From the NCBI GenBank assembly GCA_025449115.1, contig JAHLKC010000014.1:310001-374000 (forward strand): a DNA stretch of 64,000 bases, written 5' to 3'. Below are positions 36,054-46,200 of this stretch, piece after piece. The translations under genes were made by a program, and so were the position numbers. Under the pieces are notes generated by a model, which ran no database searches, was not told the DNA's origin, and saw nothing but the letters and a program-made list of their open reading frames with translations. Positions within the stretch are counted from its first letter, which is position 1, and each line of letters starts with the position of its first letter. The DNA comes from Chytridium lagenaria (taxonomy: Eukaryota > Chytridiomycota > Chytridiomycetes > Chytridiales > Chytridiaceae).

Positions 36054-36838
36054 ATGGTCAACATTGCCTCTACCCTTGTCCTCATTAGCACCATTGCTGC
36101 CGCTGCCGTCTCGGCCTCCTCTATTCGCTCCTCCATTACTGGTGGCCCCATCTCCATCGCCCTCCTCTCCGACCTCGAATCCCGTCAATCCACTACAACC
36201 CTCTCACTCCAACCTTCCCTCGTAACCTCACCTGCGAAACCGTCCTGAACAAGGCCAAAGCCGCCATTGACAATAACTGCACGGCGTACAGCGTTCGTAA
36301 GTCCCTTCCCCTCTCCGACGCGGACGCCAAGGAAATTACCGATGGTTTCAACAGGGCTGCTGCCATCAACTGCGGGAGCAAGTGTACCACTGCTGGTACG
36401 CAGTTTGCTACGGACGTTACCACGTCTTGTCCTGCCGGCTACGTCTACTCATTTGAGGGGACAGGTGTTGCCGCCGCAGATCTCGTCAAGGATCGTATTG
36501 AAAATGTCACCAAGACGGGTATTTGCACAAAGACAGCGGATGGGAATTACTGTCTTGGGAACGTCATGTCCGCGCTCTTCAAGTCCGTCAACACTGATCA
36601 GACACCTGATGCTGGAAAATACAAGGCTGCCGTGTGCCAAGAGTGCTTGAGGGTCTGGGTGAATGCCAACTACACTCCTATCGAGTTCAACAAGAACAAG
36701 ATTGATGCCGCGGAGGTCAACAGGGTCTGCGGGGTAGGCTTCCTTAAGGGTCAACCTGCTAGTGGCGCCTCTCCTTCCGTCGCCTTCTCGGCTGTGACTG
36801 CTTTTGGTGCCGTTGCCGCCGCTATTGCCCTATTTTAA
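36054..36838 (+). CDS. Cysteine-rich secreted protein, paralogue 2 (one frame break)
   Basis: Same family: signal peptide MVNIASTLVLISTIAAAAVS, then SIRSSITGGPISIALLSDLE. The ORF from the ATG stops at 36248, but the neighbouring frame continues PRNLTCETVLNKAKAAIDNN, KSLPLSDADAKEITDGFNRA, NCGSKCTTAGTQFATDVTTS, CPAGYVYSFEGTGVAAADLV, ICTKTADGNYCLGNVMSALF, KYKAAVCQECLRVWVNANYT and a hydrophobic C-terminus AVTAFGAVAAAIALF with TAA at 36838. A single missing base near ACAACCCTCTC (about 36206) separates the two parts. The rest is well conserved, so it is either functional with an assembly error or very recently broken. It is closer to paralogue 3 than to paralogue 1 (shared SFEGTG, CTKTADGNYC and VCQEC). 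Confidence 0.78.
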
Positions 36839-37471
36839 ATAACCTAAACTGACACTCATCCATGCCACATTGAAACATAACGTTACATGACCTCTTTTGT
36901 TTTCTTTGAATCCTGCTATGTGCATATGCAACCATTACCATCAAGTTTAATACACTAATACATTCTTTACGTCTTTGCTTTTGAGATATTATTTTCTTTC
37001 GCGGTTAAAGTCGCTTAGAGATTTTCAAAATATTTCAGTCCATTAAAGAAACCCACTCTAAAACGCGAATTTACAATAATAATTGAAGCCATCTTTAGCG
37101 CGTACGTGTCATTAGCTGCATGCAGATGTATGAGGCGTTAAAAGAATCAAAGTTTTAAATATTTATTTGCAAGGCGATCATTCAACGTTCCATAAAATTG
37201 TCAATGTCGCTAAAAAATAACAAGAGACACAAAATTGAAACAAGGAAAGGAGGGGAGGCAGACAGGCAACCGGCGGACAAGAGCAAGTCTGACAATACGA
37301 GCCATTGGGTGATTATTCAAAGTCCGCTCATTTGTGCAACCATCCAAGGAAAAAAAGCGGAAAAAGACTTCGTTTTGGCGAAATGCCCCCGCCGCCTGTG
37401 TCTCTCTTCAACAAGGGGACATCATTCAGTTAATAATTCGGCAAGAGGGACCTCCTCTCCTCTTGCAAAAC

Positions 37472-38281
37472 ATGGTCAACATCGTTGCCCCATCACTGGC
37501 CCGCACCATCTTCATCGTCAACGCTTTCGTTACCGCTGCCGTCTCCGTCTCAGCAACGACTATCGGTTCTTCCGTCTCAAACGGTCCCATCTCTATCTCT
37601 ATTATATCTAACCTAGAACCTCGGCAATCCTCCTCCACTCCTCTTACACCCACCTCTCCAACCATACCCGAATGCGAATCAATCCTAGAAAAAGCGAAAT
37701 CTGCCATCGACAAGGCCTGCTCATCTTATACTGTCAGTAAACCCCTCCCACTCTCCGATTCCGATAGCAAGAGTGTTGTAGAAGGTTTCAATAACGCAGC
37801 CGCCTCAAATTGTGCCAGCTCATGCACAACCGCTGGAGTCCCATTTGCCGAAGATGTCACAAAGTCTTGTCCTGCCGACTACGTTTACTCGTTTGAGGGG
37901 ACCGGTATCGCCGCCGCTGATCTTGTAAAAGATCGTTTGAATGATCAAACAAAGACTGGTCTTTGTACCAAGACCGCGGATGGGAATTATTGTGTTGGGA
38001 ATGTGATGGCGGGTTTGTTTTCGTCTGTCAAGACCGACAAGTCGACGGATGATGAAAAGTACAAGGCTGCAGTGTGTCAGGAATGTGTGAGAGTGTGGGT
38101 GAATTCAAACTACACTCCGCTTGAGTTCAATAATAGAAAGATTGATGCGGATGAGGTGAACAAGATCTGCGGAGAGAGTTTTCAAAAGGGACTGCTGGCA
38201 GCTAGCAGTGCTTATTCTCCCGTCGCAATATCGGGGTTTACCACCTTTTCTGCCTTTGCCGCTGCTGTAGCGATACTTTAG
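37472..38281 (+). CDS. Cysteine-rich secreted, probably GPI-anchored protein, paralogue 3
   Basis: A 269-residue single-exon family member. I chose the ATG at 37472 because MVNIVAPSLARTIFIVNAFV aligns with the signal peptides of paralogues 1 and 2; the in-frame ATG at 37334 adds a charged stretch absent from them. Ten cysteines match: PECESILEKAKSAIDKAC, KPLPLSDSDSKSVVEGFN, NCASSCTTAGVPFAEDVT, SCPADYVYSFEGTGIAAADL, LCTKTADGNYCVGNVMAGLF, KYKAAVCQECVRVWVNSNYT and DADEVNKICGESFQKG. The end SGFTTFSAFAAAVAIL is hydrophobic. It is intact. Function is unknown; an extracellular cell-wall or adhesion role is inference only. Confidence 0.85.
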   Translation: MVNIVAPSLARTIFIVNAFVTAAVSVSATTIGSSVSNGPISISIISNLEPRQSSSTPLTPTSPTIPECESILEKAKSAIDKACSSYTVSKPLPLSDSDSKSVVEGFNNAAASNCASSCTTAGVPFAEDVTKSCPADYVYSFEGTGIAAADLVKDRLNDQTKTGLCTKTADGNYCVGNVMAGLFSSVKTDKSTDDEKYKAAVCQECVRVWVNSNYTPLEFNNRKIDADEVNKICGESFQKGLLAASSAYSPVAISGFTTFSAFAAAVAIL

Positions 38282-38835
38282 GTACGTTTGATTTTATGCC
38301 CTACTGCAGCGTAACTAACATTTGAATTCTTTTTCGTCTAGCTTCAGCATTGTGAAGTTGTATTTCTATTTTGATTTTCAGTCAAGCTTTACACGTAAAA
38401 TAGATATATCTTTGTACATTATCATACCGAGCGCAGTTGGATTTTTGATTCCGTTACGTCTAGCAGGGGTGTTTTCATTGTGAAAGCTAGTAGCAGCCGG
38501 AAGAAAAAAAAATGAGATAATGGCCAATTATTATCTGTATGGTAAGTCTCCAACTGATTCTTTGGACTTTTGTCGCCAACGCATACATTTGGTGTCATCG
38601 CGGCCGTCTTGGCCGTGTTTTAATAAAACCCAATACTATAATTGTACGCACATATTATATGCCTTGGTTAATCCAAGTATATTCCTACCTACAAAAATAA
38701 AGTGGAAATGCATTGATATCCTCTTAATACGTGCACTTCCTTTATTTCGTTTTTCCGTTTGTTTTTTTGTATGTTTTCACCTACATTTACTTCCTTATCA
38801 CATTCAGTATAATTGTTCTCCCATGCCGCTCTTCA
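38282..38835. other. Intergenic, convergent 3' ends
   Basis: About 550 bases between paralogue 3 and the next minus-strand gene. AT-rich, with no supported gene; open frames on the plus strand are hydrophobic by composition. Confidence 0.5.
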
Positions 38836-39756
38836 TCACAAATAGTACATATCAATCTTCGACTCGGCCAACTCTTTCGTGACAATCGACCGGAATACTC
38901 TCATGACATCCTCAACACTTTGGGCATGACGAGCTCGCCCTGTGTTTGGATTTAAAAAGGCATTAAACGAAAACCCTCTTCTCGTCTTTGTCGGTTGACC
39001 AAGTGTAGAGGATTTGGGTATCATTTGAGAAGAGGGTTGTACGGTGCAGGGCCGGAGAGGTTGAAGAATCGAACTGGGGATGATAGAATCAATGGGTAGT
39101 TGAGGCTGGGTGGGATTTTGAAGGGATGGGGTTTCTCGGTCCGCTGCCGCCGCAGCTTGTTGAGCAGAGTCGATGAAGTTGGTATCCACAGAGATGGGGA
39201 CTGACAATCTGGATGCCATCAACTTCTGACACTCTATATCGGAATCCGTTCCGTCAAGGCTTTTATCGTCGTCATGATATGCGGCGTTCTCGAAAAGAGA
39301 TGATGGATCAAGTGGTTGAACGTGATGGACGTGGTTATCGATACTGGGTGAGATGGAGGGAATGGTGAGGTCGATATTGACTTCTTTCGCTGTTGGAGCT
39401 TGGTCGTGCTGGTGACGGACGGGGTTTTGGTAAGTTGGGGTGACGGATCGCATTATGGTATCGCCTTCCTCTATTTCGTCTTCGCCCAGATACTGCTCTG
39501 CTCTTTGCATTGATTGTTGGAGGTCAAAGATATTTGGGTAGGTGGATTCGGCATCCTCTTCCATCAGGTCGCGAATAATCTCTCTTTGCTGTTGTTGACT
39601 CAGGGGGTCTTCGTAAGCCGTTATGATGGTAGGTGTGGTGGTGGTGAAAAGATCCGGGTTAGAATATATGGCATCCTCTTCCATCAGGTCGCGAACAATC
39701 TCTCTTTGTTGTTGCTGACTGAGGGGGTCTTTGTAAGCCGTTATGATGGTAGGCAT
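38836..39756 (-). CDS. Disordered protein with an N-terminal 40-residue duplication
   Basis: A 306-residue single-exon protein that I do not recognise. It opens with two near-identical 40-residue units, PTIITAYKDPLSQQQQREIV and RDLMEEDA then PTIITAYEDPLSQQQQREII and RDLMEEDA. The units are encoded by a 120-base direct repeat. The middle is Pro/Ser/Asn-rich and disordered (NVDLT, HVHHVQPLDPSSLFEN). The C-terminal 60 residues are more ordered, with RRGFSFNAFLNPNTGRARHA and SVEDVMRVFRSIVTKELAES. There is no signal peptide or membrane segment, so it is probably cytosolic or nuclear. The repeated PTIITAYxDPL motif could be a duplicated binding peptide. Confidence 0.75.
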   Translation of the reverse strand: MPTIITAYKDPLSQQQQREIVRDLMEEDAIYSNPDLFTTTTPTIITAYEDPLSQQQQREIIRDLMEEDAESTYPNIFDLQQSMQRAEQYLGEDEIEEGDTIMRSVTPTYQNPVRHQHDQAPTAKEVNIDLTIPSISPSIDNHVHHVQPLDPSSLFENAAYHDDDKSLDGTDSDIECQKLMASRLSVPISVDTNFIDSAQQAAAAADRETPSLQNPTQPQLPIDSIIPSSILQPLRPCTVQPSSQMIPKSSTLGQPTKTRRGFSFNAFLNPNTGRARHAQSVEDVMRVFRSIVTKELAESKIDMYYL

Positions 39757-39768
39757 GGTGGTGGCGAA
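39551..39768. repeat. 120-base tandem coding duplication
   Basis: The blocks beginning at 39551 and 39671 (GCATCCTCTTCCATCAGGTC) are nearly identical over about 98 bases, with a period of 120 bases. The high identity points to a recent in-frame duplication within the first 85 codons of the 306-residue protein. Confidence 0.92.
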
Positions 39769-40047
39769 TAGAATATGAAGTTATTGGGATTACGTTGTTT
39801 AGTGTTCTACTCTTTATCAAGTTCTCTGTTTGACATCTTGAGGATCGTCACTTGACGTGGTGATCATTTATTTTGTTAGTATGAAAACATGTTTTGAGGA
39901 TCCAACAACTTCCACTGCTCACCATTGACCTGCAACTGTGACTGTACACAGTAGTTTAACTGCTTATAGAATGTGTGAATGGAGCAAATAGTACATGTAT
40001 TGCTTTGTTTACAGATCCATATCTATAAAAAAAAATAATAAAAAAAA

Positions 40048-43000
40048 TCATATAGGCAGACACTCCCTCTTTTCCGCGAAAAAAATCCCATCTGCTTCCC
40101 CGCGAAATGCCATCATCAAGTTACTCGCCAAAGAAGCGACATTCAACCCCATCCCAACCACAATCACCAAAGGTATCTTAATTTGCGACGCGAGCATGTA
40201 TCTAAATCCCATCCTCTCACCGACCGAAAACACCACCAAATCCACCGAAACCTGCATCAACACCACCACGCAGCCCCGCAAAGCAATGGTCTGTCTTGAA
40301 ATATCGCTATGCCCTTTCTCGCATTTAGCTGGGAAAATCCCATCATTCGTCGCGAAAATAAAACACACCATCACAGCCCCAATAATGGCAAGGTAAGATC
40401 CAACGCTAAGCTGCATTGCGCAAGCAGCTTGACGAAGCCATGCATCGTTAATCTCCAGTTGTGGATCCTCATATTGACCAGATGGAGTGCCAACGATTAT
40501 TTTGTTCTCGTCGATATTAGACTTTGATCCTTGTGAGGCGCTTGTGGACATGCGCTGTAGAATTGACAATGGCTTTGGGACCTTCTGGGTGGTAGTTCGA
40601 CGTGGAGATAAAGAGGCAAGCGTATCATTCGAATTAGGAAGTGAGGTGGAAGTCGCGAGTGGATCACTAATATCAGGTGGGCGACGCACACCTCTGCCGG
40701 TAGCAGTGCTCCTTCTTATTGAAGCTGAGGTCCTTCGACTGCTTCTCCCTTGATCCGCTCTCGAAGGTCTGTCACCATCGTTCCCCTCCACTTTTCCTGC
40801 CTTCCCAACTTCCCCAATATTCCGGCGCCTTTCCCCTCCAATTTTAACTTTGCCTGCGTCCATGGCGATGATCCCATCGTTGTCCATCTCCATGGCTCTA
40901 TTCACCGCAAAGTTAAACATTTCCTCCGCCGGCATCACCAACGACGCCCTCCTACTTCCTGTTCCACCCTTCTGTACCGCCGAGAACCTTTTGGGCATCG
41001 CTTCATCAGCGATATCTGGATCTCTGACCCTGCTTCTGACACAACCGACGAACGACGTTGAGCGACTACTTTTCGTAACGATGCCGCCACTGAACGGTGA
41101 CGGTATCGGGACGTTGATTTGCGGGCTTTGGAACGAGACGCGTCGGTCATGTCAAAACTACCAGTTTCGTCTTCCGCGTCATCATAGTTATCAAAGTTGT
41201 CACCATCTGACATAGGCACCGTTTGTTCTGGTATGATAGAAGGTAGCCGAGGAGGCAACGCAATGCTTCCACGTGGAAGATCAGCAGAGTAAGGGTTGCT
41301 GGGAAGCTGAGAAGAATTCTGCTCATAGGAATGGTCAAGGGAGGTGTTTGAATCTGGACTTTCCGTTGAGCATGTTTTCTTACTGCGGTTTGGTGAATCG
41401 TTTTCGCTTTTGGTGACAGACGTATTTTGCTCAAGGTGACGATCATCGGTATTTTTGACAGATTGGCGTGAAATGTCTTTTGCCATGCGAACGGAACCAA
41501 TCTCTGCAGACCGTACGGTCGAATCTCCGCAACTTGAATATATAGTTCCCGAATTCAATTGATTGATGGTTTTTAGGCTTTTTGTACGCTCGATGAGACC
41601 TTTTTCGGCAAGTAATGCGGTTGAAGAAGTGGCCGAAAATGCCTCATCAACATTGGATGCAGACAATGTTGCCACTCTAGACCCATTCGCTTCCCCTCCA
41701 TTCGCCAACCATTCTAGCGTAGTACTTCCACGCCAAACAATCTCTGCCTCTACCGGAGACACGATACTTCTCGAAAATTCGTCATTAATCATTCCAGTGA
41801 TCATCATCTGACCTTGGAATCTGGCGAGAAGTTTTCGCCGTTGATAGTAAACCACAAATAAACGGAGCATGAGGTCGAGAGCGAATAAAGTTATGATGGA
41901 GCTGTAGAAGAGAGCGCTGGTGGATTCTGGGGTGCGAAAATTGGTGAACCAGATGACTAGATGGAAAGAGCCGCCTTGTACAGAGCAGAGGTGTTTAATC
42001 CAATCTCATTAGCTTCTTCAGAATCCATCACATTTTCGGTCGAGGAGAAAAAGGTAATGAAACTGGCTTTCGGATCCGGTTTAGCGGATTGTTTGGCAGG
42101 CGTCTCATTCTTCTTCTCAGACCCCTCCTTTGTTCCATTGATATCTGCTTCGTCAAGATCTTCTTTCTGAGCCTTATCCGAGTCCACCTTGGCTTCGTCT
42201 GGAGCGACTTTTTGGTTCTTCCCTAAAGCCCCTCTCCTCTTTTTGAGATTGGCTTTCGCGTTAAAGACCTCCGTCGTTCTCAAACGGTTCAAGATTGAAG
42301 TCAAGAAGGCTAAGAGTAAAGTTTAATATATAATCTTACGATGATGAACATACCCACACCAACGAATCGAAGAATTAGGAAAACGCTAGCCTAACAGGAA
42401 AAAGTACAGATGTAGATTTTTCAGTAACCAAGCATTCTGAAAAAAAAATGCTGAACAAAAAAAAAGCCGCATCTTACCTTAGCTATGCCACTGTAAATGG
42501 GGCTAAGCGAGTTCATATATAATACGATAGCCGATGCCCAAGAGAACCAGCCAGTGGATATAGAAAACATGATGGCACCAATAAACGACCGTACGATTCT
42601 TTGGACAGGTTTCAAATGATATTGAAGAAATAAACTTTGTCCCATGAAGTTCACTATGGGTAATAGTAGTGTTAGAATTGACGAATCGGTGTCCAATTTG
42701 CTCGAATGGCCATTTACCATTTACCATGTACTTACCGATAAAAGATATCAAAGGCATGGATATTAAAAACATAGTGCGGGTCACTTCAAACCAATTCAAA
42801 AACACGCCCGTAAGAATCCATCGAAGCAGAGCAACCAAACATACTGATCTAGAAATACTAGTAAACTTCCCAACTTCAAAGTACAAGACCGTGTGGTCCA
42901 CTTTCTTTCTTGCAGCAGGGGCTGCATGACAAAACAACATAAGATCTTGCATAATTAGCCACGCGAAACCCCAAAACACCACAGGGTCCGCGATCGCGCT

Positions 43001-43330
43001 CCGAAAGCCTGATGGCAGCTGTATTCGATCAAATTGTCGTATAATGGCTTGCTCAAAGCGTCCCAGCATCATTAAAAGCTCCGCGCCTACCACTACCCCG
43101 ACTGTGACTGTCGGAATCGACACCCTTAGGATAGCCATAAGGATATCAAATAAGTGGAACCCTTGCATATAGGGAGCCTGAACCGCGGAAAAAGGCTGTG
43201 GGAGTTTGCTTCTCTATCTCTTCGAGGGTGTCGAACAAATCGTCTAGCTCCATTCGTTCTTGCATGAGTGCGAAGAGTTCACCAAGGCTCTTTTCCGTTT
43301 CTTTTCGTCTTTCCGAAGGACCTTGTTAAA
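40048..43330 (-). CDS. Multi-pass membrane protein with a long cytosolic loop
   Basis: Not assigned to a known family. From the N-terminal side: a coiled segment FALMQERMELDDLFDTLEEI, then several hydrophobic helices such as VSIPTVTVGVVVGAELLMML, DPVVFWGFAWLIMQDLMLF, VCLVALLRWILTGVFL and TMFLISMPLISFIG. After introns come SFIGAIMFSISTGWFSWASA and ASVFLILRFVGV. A Lys/Asp/Glu-rich loop (about 42.0-42.25 kb) is followed by a helix with ALFYSSIITLFALDLMLRLF. Next is a Ser/Arg-rich region of some 400 residues (40.5-41.8 kb), and finally LSVGSYLAIIGAVMVCFIF, IALRGCVVVLMQVSVDLVVF and IPLVIVVGMGLNVASLASNL. A receptor or transporter role is possible but not shown. Frame breaks: an extra T near 43.18 kb (TAFSAVQAPY) and a shift near 41.0 kb (SRVRDPDIADEAMPKRF). 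Confidence 0.6.
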
Positions 43331-44560
43331 GAACGTACAGACAGCGGTGATCGCATCCAGACGCAAGGGTTGGGCTCACATCACTGAAATTCATTCGGTG
43401 GAAGCGAGATGAAAATCTGGGAAATCTCTTGCGGCCTTGCGGAAAGTCACATCCGCATCTTTAGTGATGAAACACACCTTATAACACTCTATTTTTGGCT
43501 CTGAGCTCAATGGTGCATGGATGGATGCGATCGGATATGAATGTAATTTGCAGTGGAATTGTCAAACAAGGAGCTAAATGCTTCCCATGATGATGCCCGT
43601 TCTTTCATGAGGTTTATTCTTATGCTGAAGTCAGAAGGTTCCAGCGGATTCCAGTAAATCGTGTTGTATCCTTGAGGATAGGATAAGCCGAAGAGAAACC
43701 GTTGATATGCCATTTATTCCGTTGAACAACTCGTGTCGTGTAAAAACCACCGTCTTCTGTCTTGGCTATCAGCCCTCGTCTGCAAATGACATAGTACGCA
43801 TACCCACATGGTAAAACATCATTTTTTGGTTACGATCTCGTCCGATACGTATGTGTTTCTGCATTCAAGTGAAAAAGGTCTATAAAGCTGCGAATGCCAA
43901 CCTTCTGAATAGGAAATACTCTTCCAACGCCTTGTACCTGAGTATCTGCCGTGTTTTACACTGTTTCCTTACGCATTAATATAATGTTGGGGAAACCGAT
44001 TTGAACGAGGATCAGACTCGCCGACGTGGTTTCTGTAATTCTTGTCGTGCCGAAATTCATGGTTGATTTTCGTGGGGGAGGGATTTGTAGGCAAAAACGT
44101 CATCCATTCAGTCTGCAACATACATACACCACTCCCTTCTGCATCCGTCGCTACCAATATCTCATACGTTCAACCTCATCGAATTTGCACAGAAACATTG
44201 CACACTGCGTGGTTGCTACTCTGAAACTGAAAAAAGGGGCCAGTTTAGAACATCGACAAAGCCATCCAACATCTCAACCTGAACTGTCACAACAGAGAGA
44301 AACCTAGAGGAGCACTCTAAAGACTCAGGAGACCTTTGATAAAGAGCGTCATCATATACATATTGAGGGCACTCTTTAAAAGAAAAGATGCTGGTAGAGG
44401 AGCCTCCAGAGAGGCTCTCAGGAGGATCCGACTCCACGATAATGTCCACATCAACTACAATGTCGTCAGGGACATCAGCAACGGCATTCTCTGAGGGACC
44501 GATCGATTGGTCATCTCGACTTCACTCGCAACCCTTTTTGGAATCATCGTGAGTCCTTCT
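43331..44560 (-). CDS. Probable upstream exons of the membrane protein
   Basis: Minus-strand coding-like pieces continue upstream of the first membrane helices: SENAVADVPDDIVVDVDIIV and FSFKECPQYVYDDALYQRSP near 44.4 kb, VATDAEGSGVCMLQTEW near 44.1 kb, NTIYWNPLEPSDFSIRINLM near 43.65 kb and SEPKIECYKVCFITKDADVT near 43.45 kb. They have no recognisable domain. Their order and strand suggest an extracellular or cytosolic N-terminal part of the 40-43 kb protein, but a separate gene is possible. Exon borders were not resolved. Confidence 0.35.
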
Positions 44561-44585
44561 TCTATTTCTTAAAAGGGGAACGTTT

Positions 44586-45849
44586 ATGGATGTTATTGTG
44601 CACTGGCCACCGGTCTCTATCCCCTTTTACTCTACTTTGCCTGGACCGACGCCTTCGCAACTGATGAGATATACTTATATCCGATTTAATAGATCTCCAA
44701 CGATCCCTGATGAGTATTTAACCCAAGATTTATCATGGAATAACCCGGAATTGCGTCCAAACGAAGATACCAGACCTCCCCGTGGTCTCCCAGCCCTCCA
44801 ACTCCCTCGACCAATGCAACAACCACCGATCCAAGCACCCCTTCCTCAACCCGCCCAAGCTTTCCCTCAACCTTCCAACTTCCCTTCATCATCCCGAGGC
44901 CAACCAACCAACTGGAATGCCGACCGCTCACTGGAAAGACGACCACAAGCTCCCTCTTCCAACGCAACCTTCACCCCATCCGTATGGTCCCCAAAGCCTA
45001 TGAACGCTAGGCCGGCCTTTCAGCCCATACCCTCCTTACCCTCATCACCTCCTCCAAACGTCGTCGACCAGATCTCCCCTTCACTTCGAAGTCCAGCAAG
45101 GCTTTCCAATATTCCACATCATCAAAAAGCTCAGGGCAACGATCTCGAGAAACCCCTCGAACTTCCCACAACTCCAACCCGGACGCCATCTCCGAAACCA
45201 CCCCGCTTCTTCCCCAACGTCATCATTCCGCTGGGTCCTACCATTCGGGTGAGGTGATGTCCCCGATCGGGTCTCCTGGGGCTTTACGATTATCATCATC
45301 AAGTTCATCTGGGATGCAGAATACAAATGCTCAGGGTGCATTACGACGGTATTGGATGAGCATGGATCCATCGGAACCGATGTTGGCGTCTCAGCAGCCT
45401 CTTGTTTATGAGGTGAAAAATAATGGGTCTGTTGTGTTGTTCACGACGGATTCGGTTACGATGATGTGTCCTTATGAAAAAAAGCCGGTGATTACCATGT
45501 ACCAGAGCTCACCAGGTTGAATCTCATTTTTCCTTTTCCGTATCTTTGTTTGTTGATTTTTTTTTCCTTTCTTATCCCTTTTTTAACGATTCATATCAAA
45601 CCAAATTACCTTTCACTGATTCTCATTTTCCTTCCTTTCTCCTTTTTCGTTCCCTAATGTCTTATCAATCCCCACTAAAACCAACCATCCTTCCCCACTA
45701 GGTCTATTAGCATACGGTGTATCCTTAATGACATGCGTCATCGGTGTCGGTTGCTGTTTTTTTGTCCCATGCTGTGCGGAATCGATGAGATCTCACGTCA
45801 TCGCTGTTCCTCATGTAACAGGATCTTGGCCTACGTTGAACTCAACTAA
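44586..45849 (+). CDS. LITAF-domain protein, proline-rich N-terminus
   Basis: LITAF domains are zinc-binding monotopic membrane modules on late endosomes and lysosomes. The N-terminal 220 residues are Pro/Gln-rich and disordered (PPIQAPLPQPAQAFPQPSNF). An intron at 45251-45319 (GTGAGG to ATGCAG) joins LGPTIR to NTNAQGALRRYWMSMDPSEP. The LITAF core reads SVTMMCPYEKKPVITMYQSS; an intron at 45516-45701 splits the Gly codon; then GLLAYGVSLMTCVIGVGCCF, FVPCCAESMRSH, HRCSSCNRILAYVELN and TAA at 45847-45849. The second zinc knuckle HRCSSC lies one base out of frame after RSHV (CACGTCAT where CACGTTCAT is expected). The first knuckle reads CPYE rather than the usual CPYC. The protein probably sits on the endosomal surface. 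It is divergent from the membrane protein upstream. Confidence 0.85.
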
Positions 45850-46098
45850 CCCCCATCCCCTTTCACTACCCTTTAATTATCTACATCATTTAACATCAAG
45901 TGTTTTATTCACACAAATAAAAGAAAAGCATTCATGACGGGATATAGTTTTGTTTTTTTTTGAATCTCATATCTGTGGTGTTTTAAGAACTCATCATGCA
46001 GGAAAAATTCCAGCATGCATTTAAACTCCACATCCATGATCACTTTTTTAATCAATCCCGACATCAGAGACGAACGAGTCATTCCCCCGTCAAAATAC

Positions 46099-46200
46099 AA
46101 CGATTTCCATTTCTCTTTATTTCTAGAAACAGTAATCATTCCCAGCATCGACAGAGATAACAATTTCCACTTCTCTTTGACTCTAGAAACAGAACGCATT
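46099..46200. repeat. Two 42-base direct repeats, 60-base period
   Basis: AACGATTTCCATTTCTCTTT...CTAGAAACAG...CATT at 46099-46140 recurs with a few changes at 46159-46200. The second copy touches the stop codon of the dehydrogenase gene (46199-46201), so the repeat forms its immediate 3' flank. Confidence 0.8.

Noticed and set aside
36267..36650. 127-codon ORF within paralogue 2
   Set aside because: Out-of-frame shadow; the conserved cysteine-rich sequence is in a different frame.
37334..37471. Upstream in-frame ATG for paralogue 3
   Set aside because: The added 46 residues are charged and absent from the paralogues, and would bury the signal peptide. The ATG at 37472 matches the family start MVNI/MVKI.
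17352..45849. Programmed ribosomal frameshifting as the cause of the frame breaks
   Set aside because: The shift direction differs between sites (+1 in the TUTase, -1-like in inhibitor 2 and LITAF) and no shared slippery heptamer or stop-codon context is seen. Assembly indels explain them more simply.
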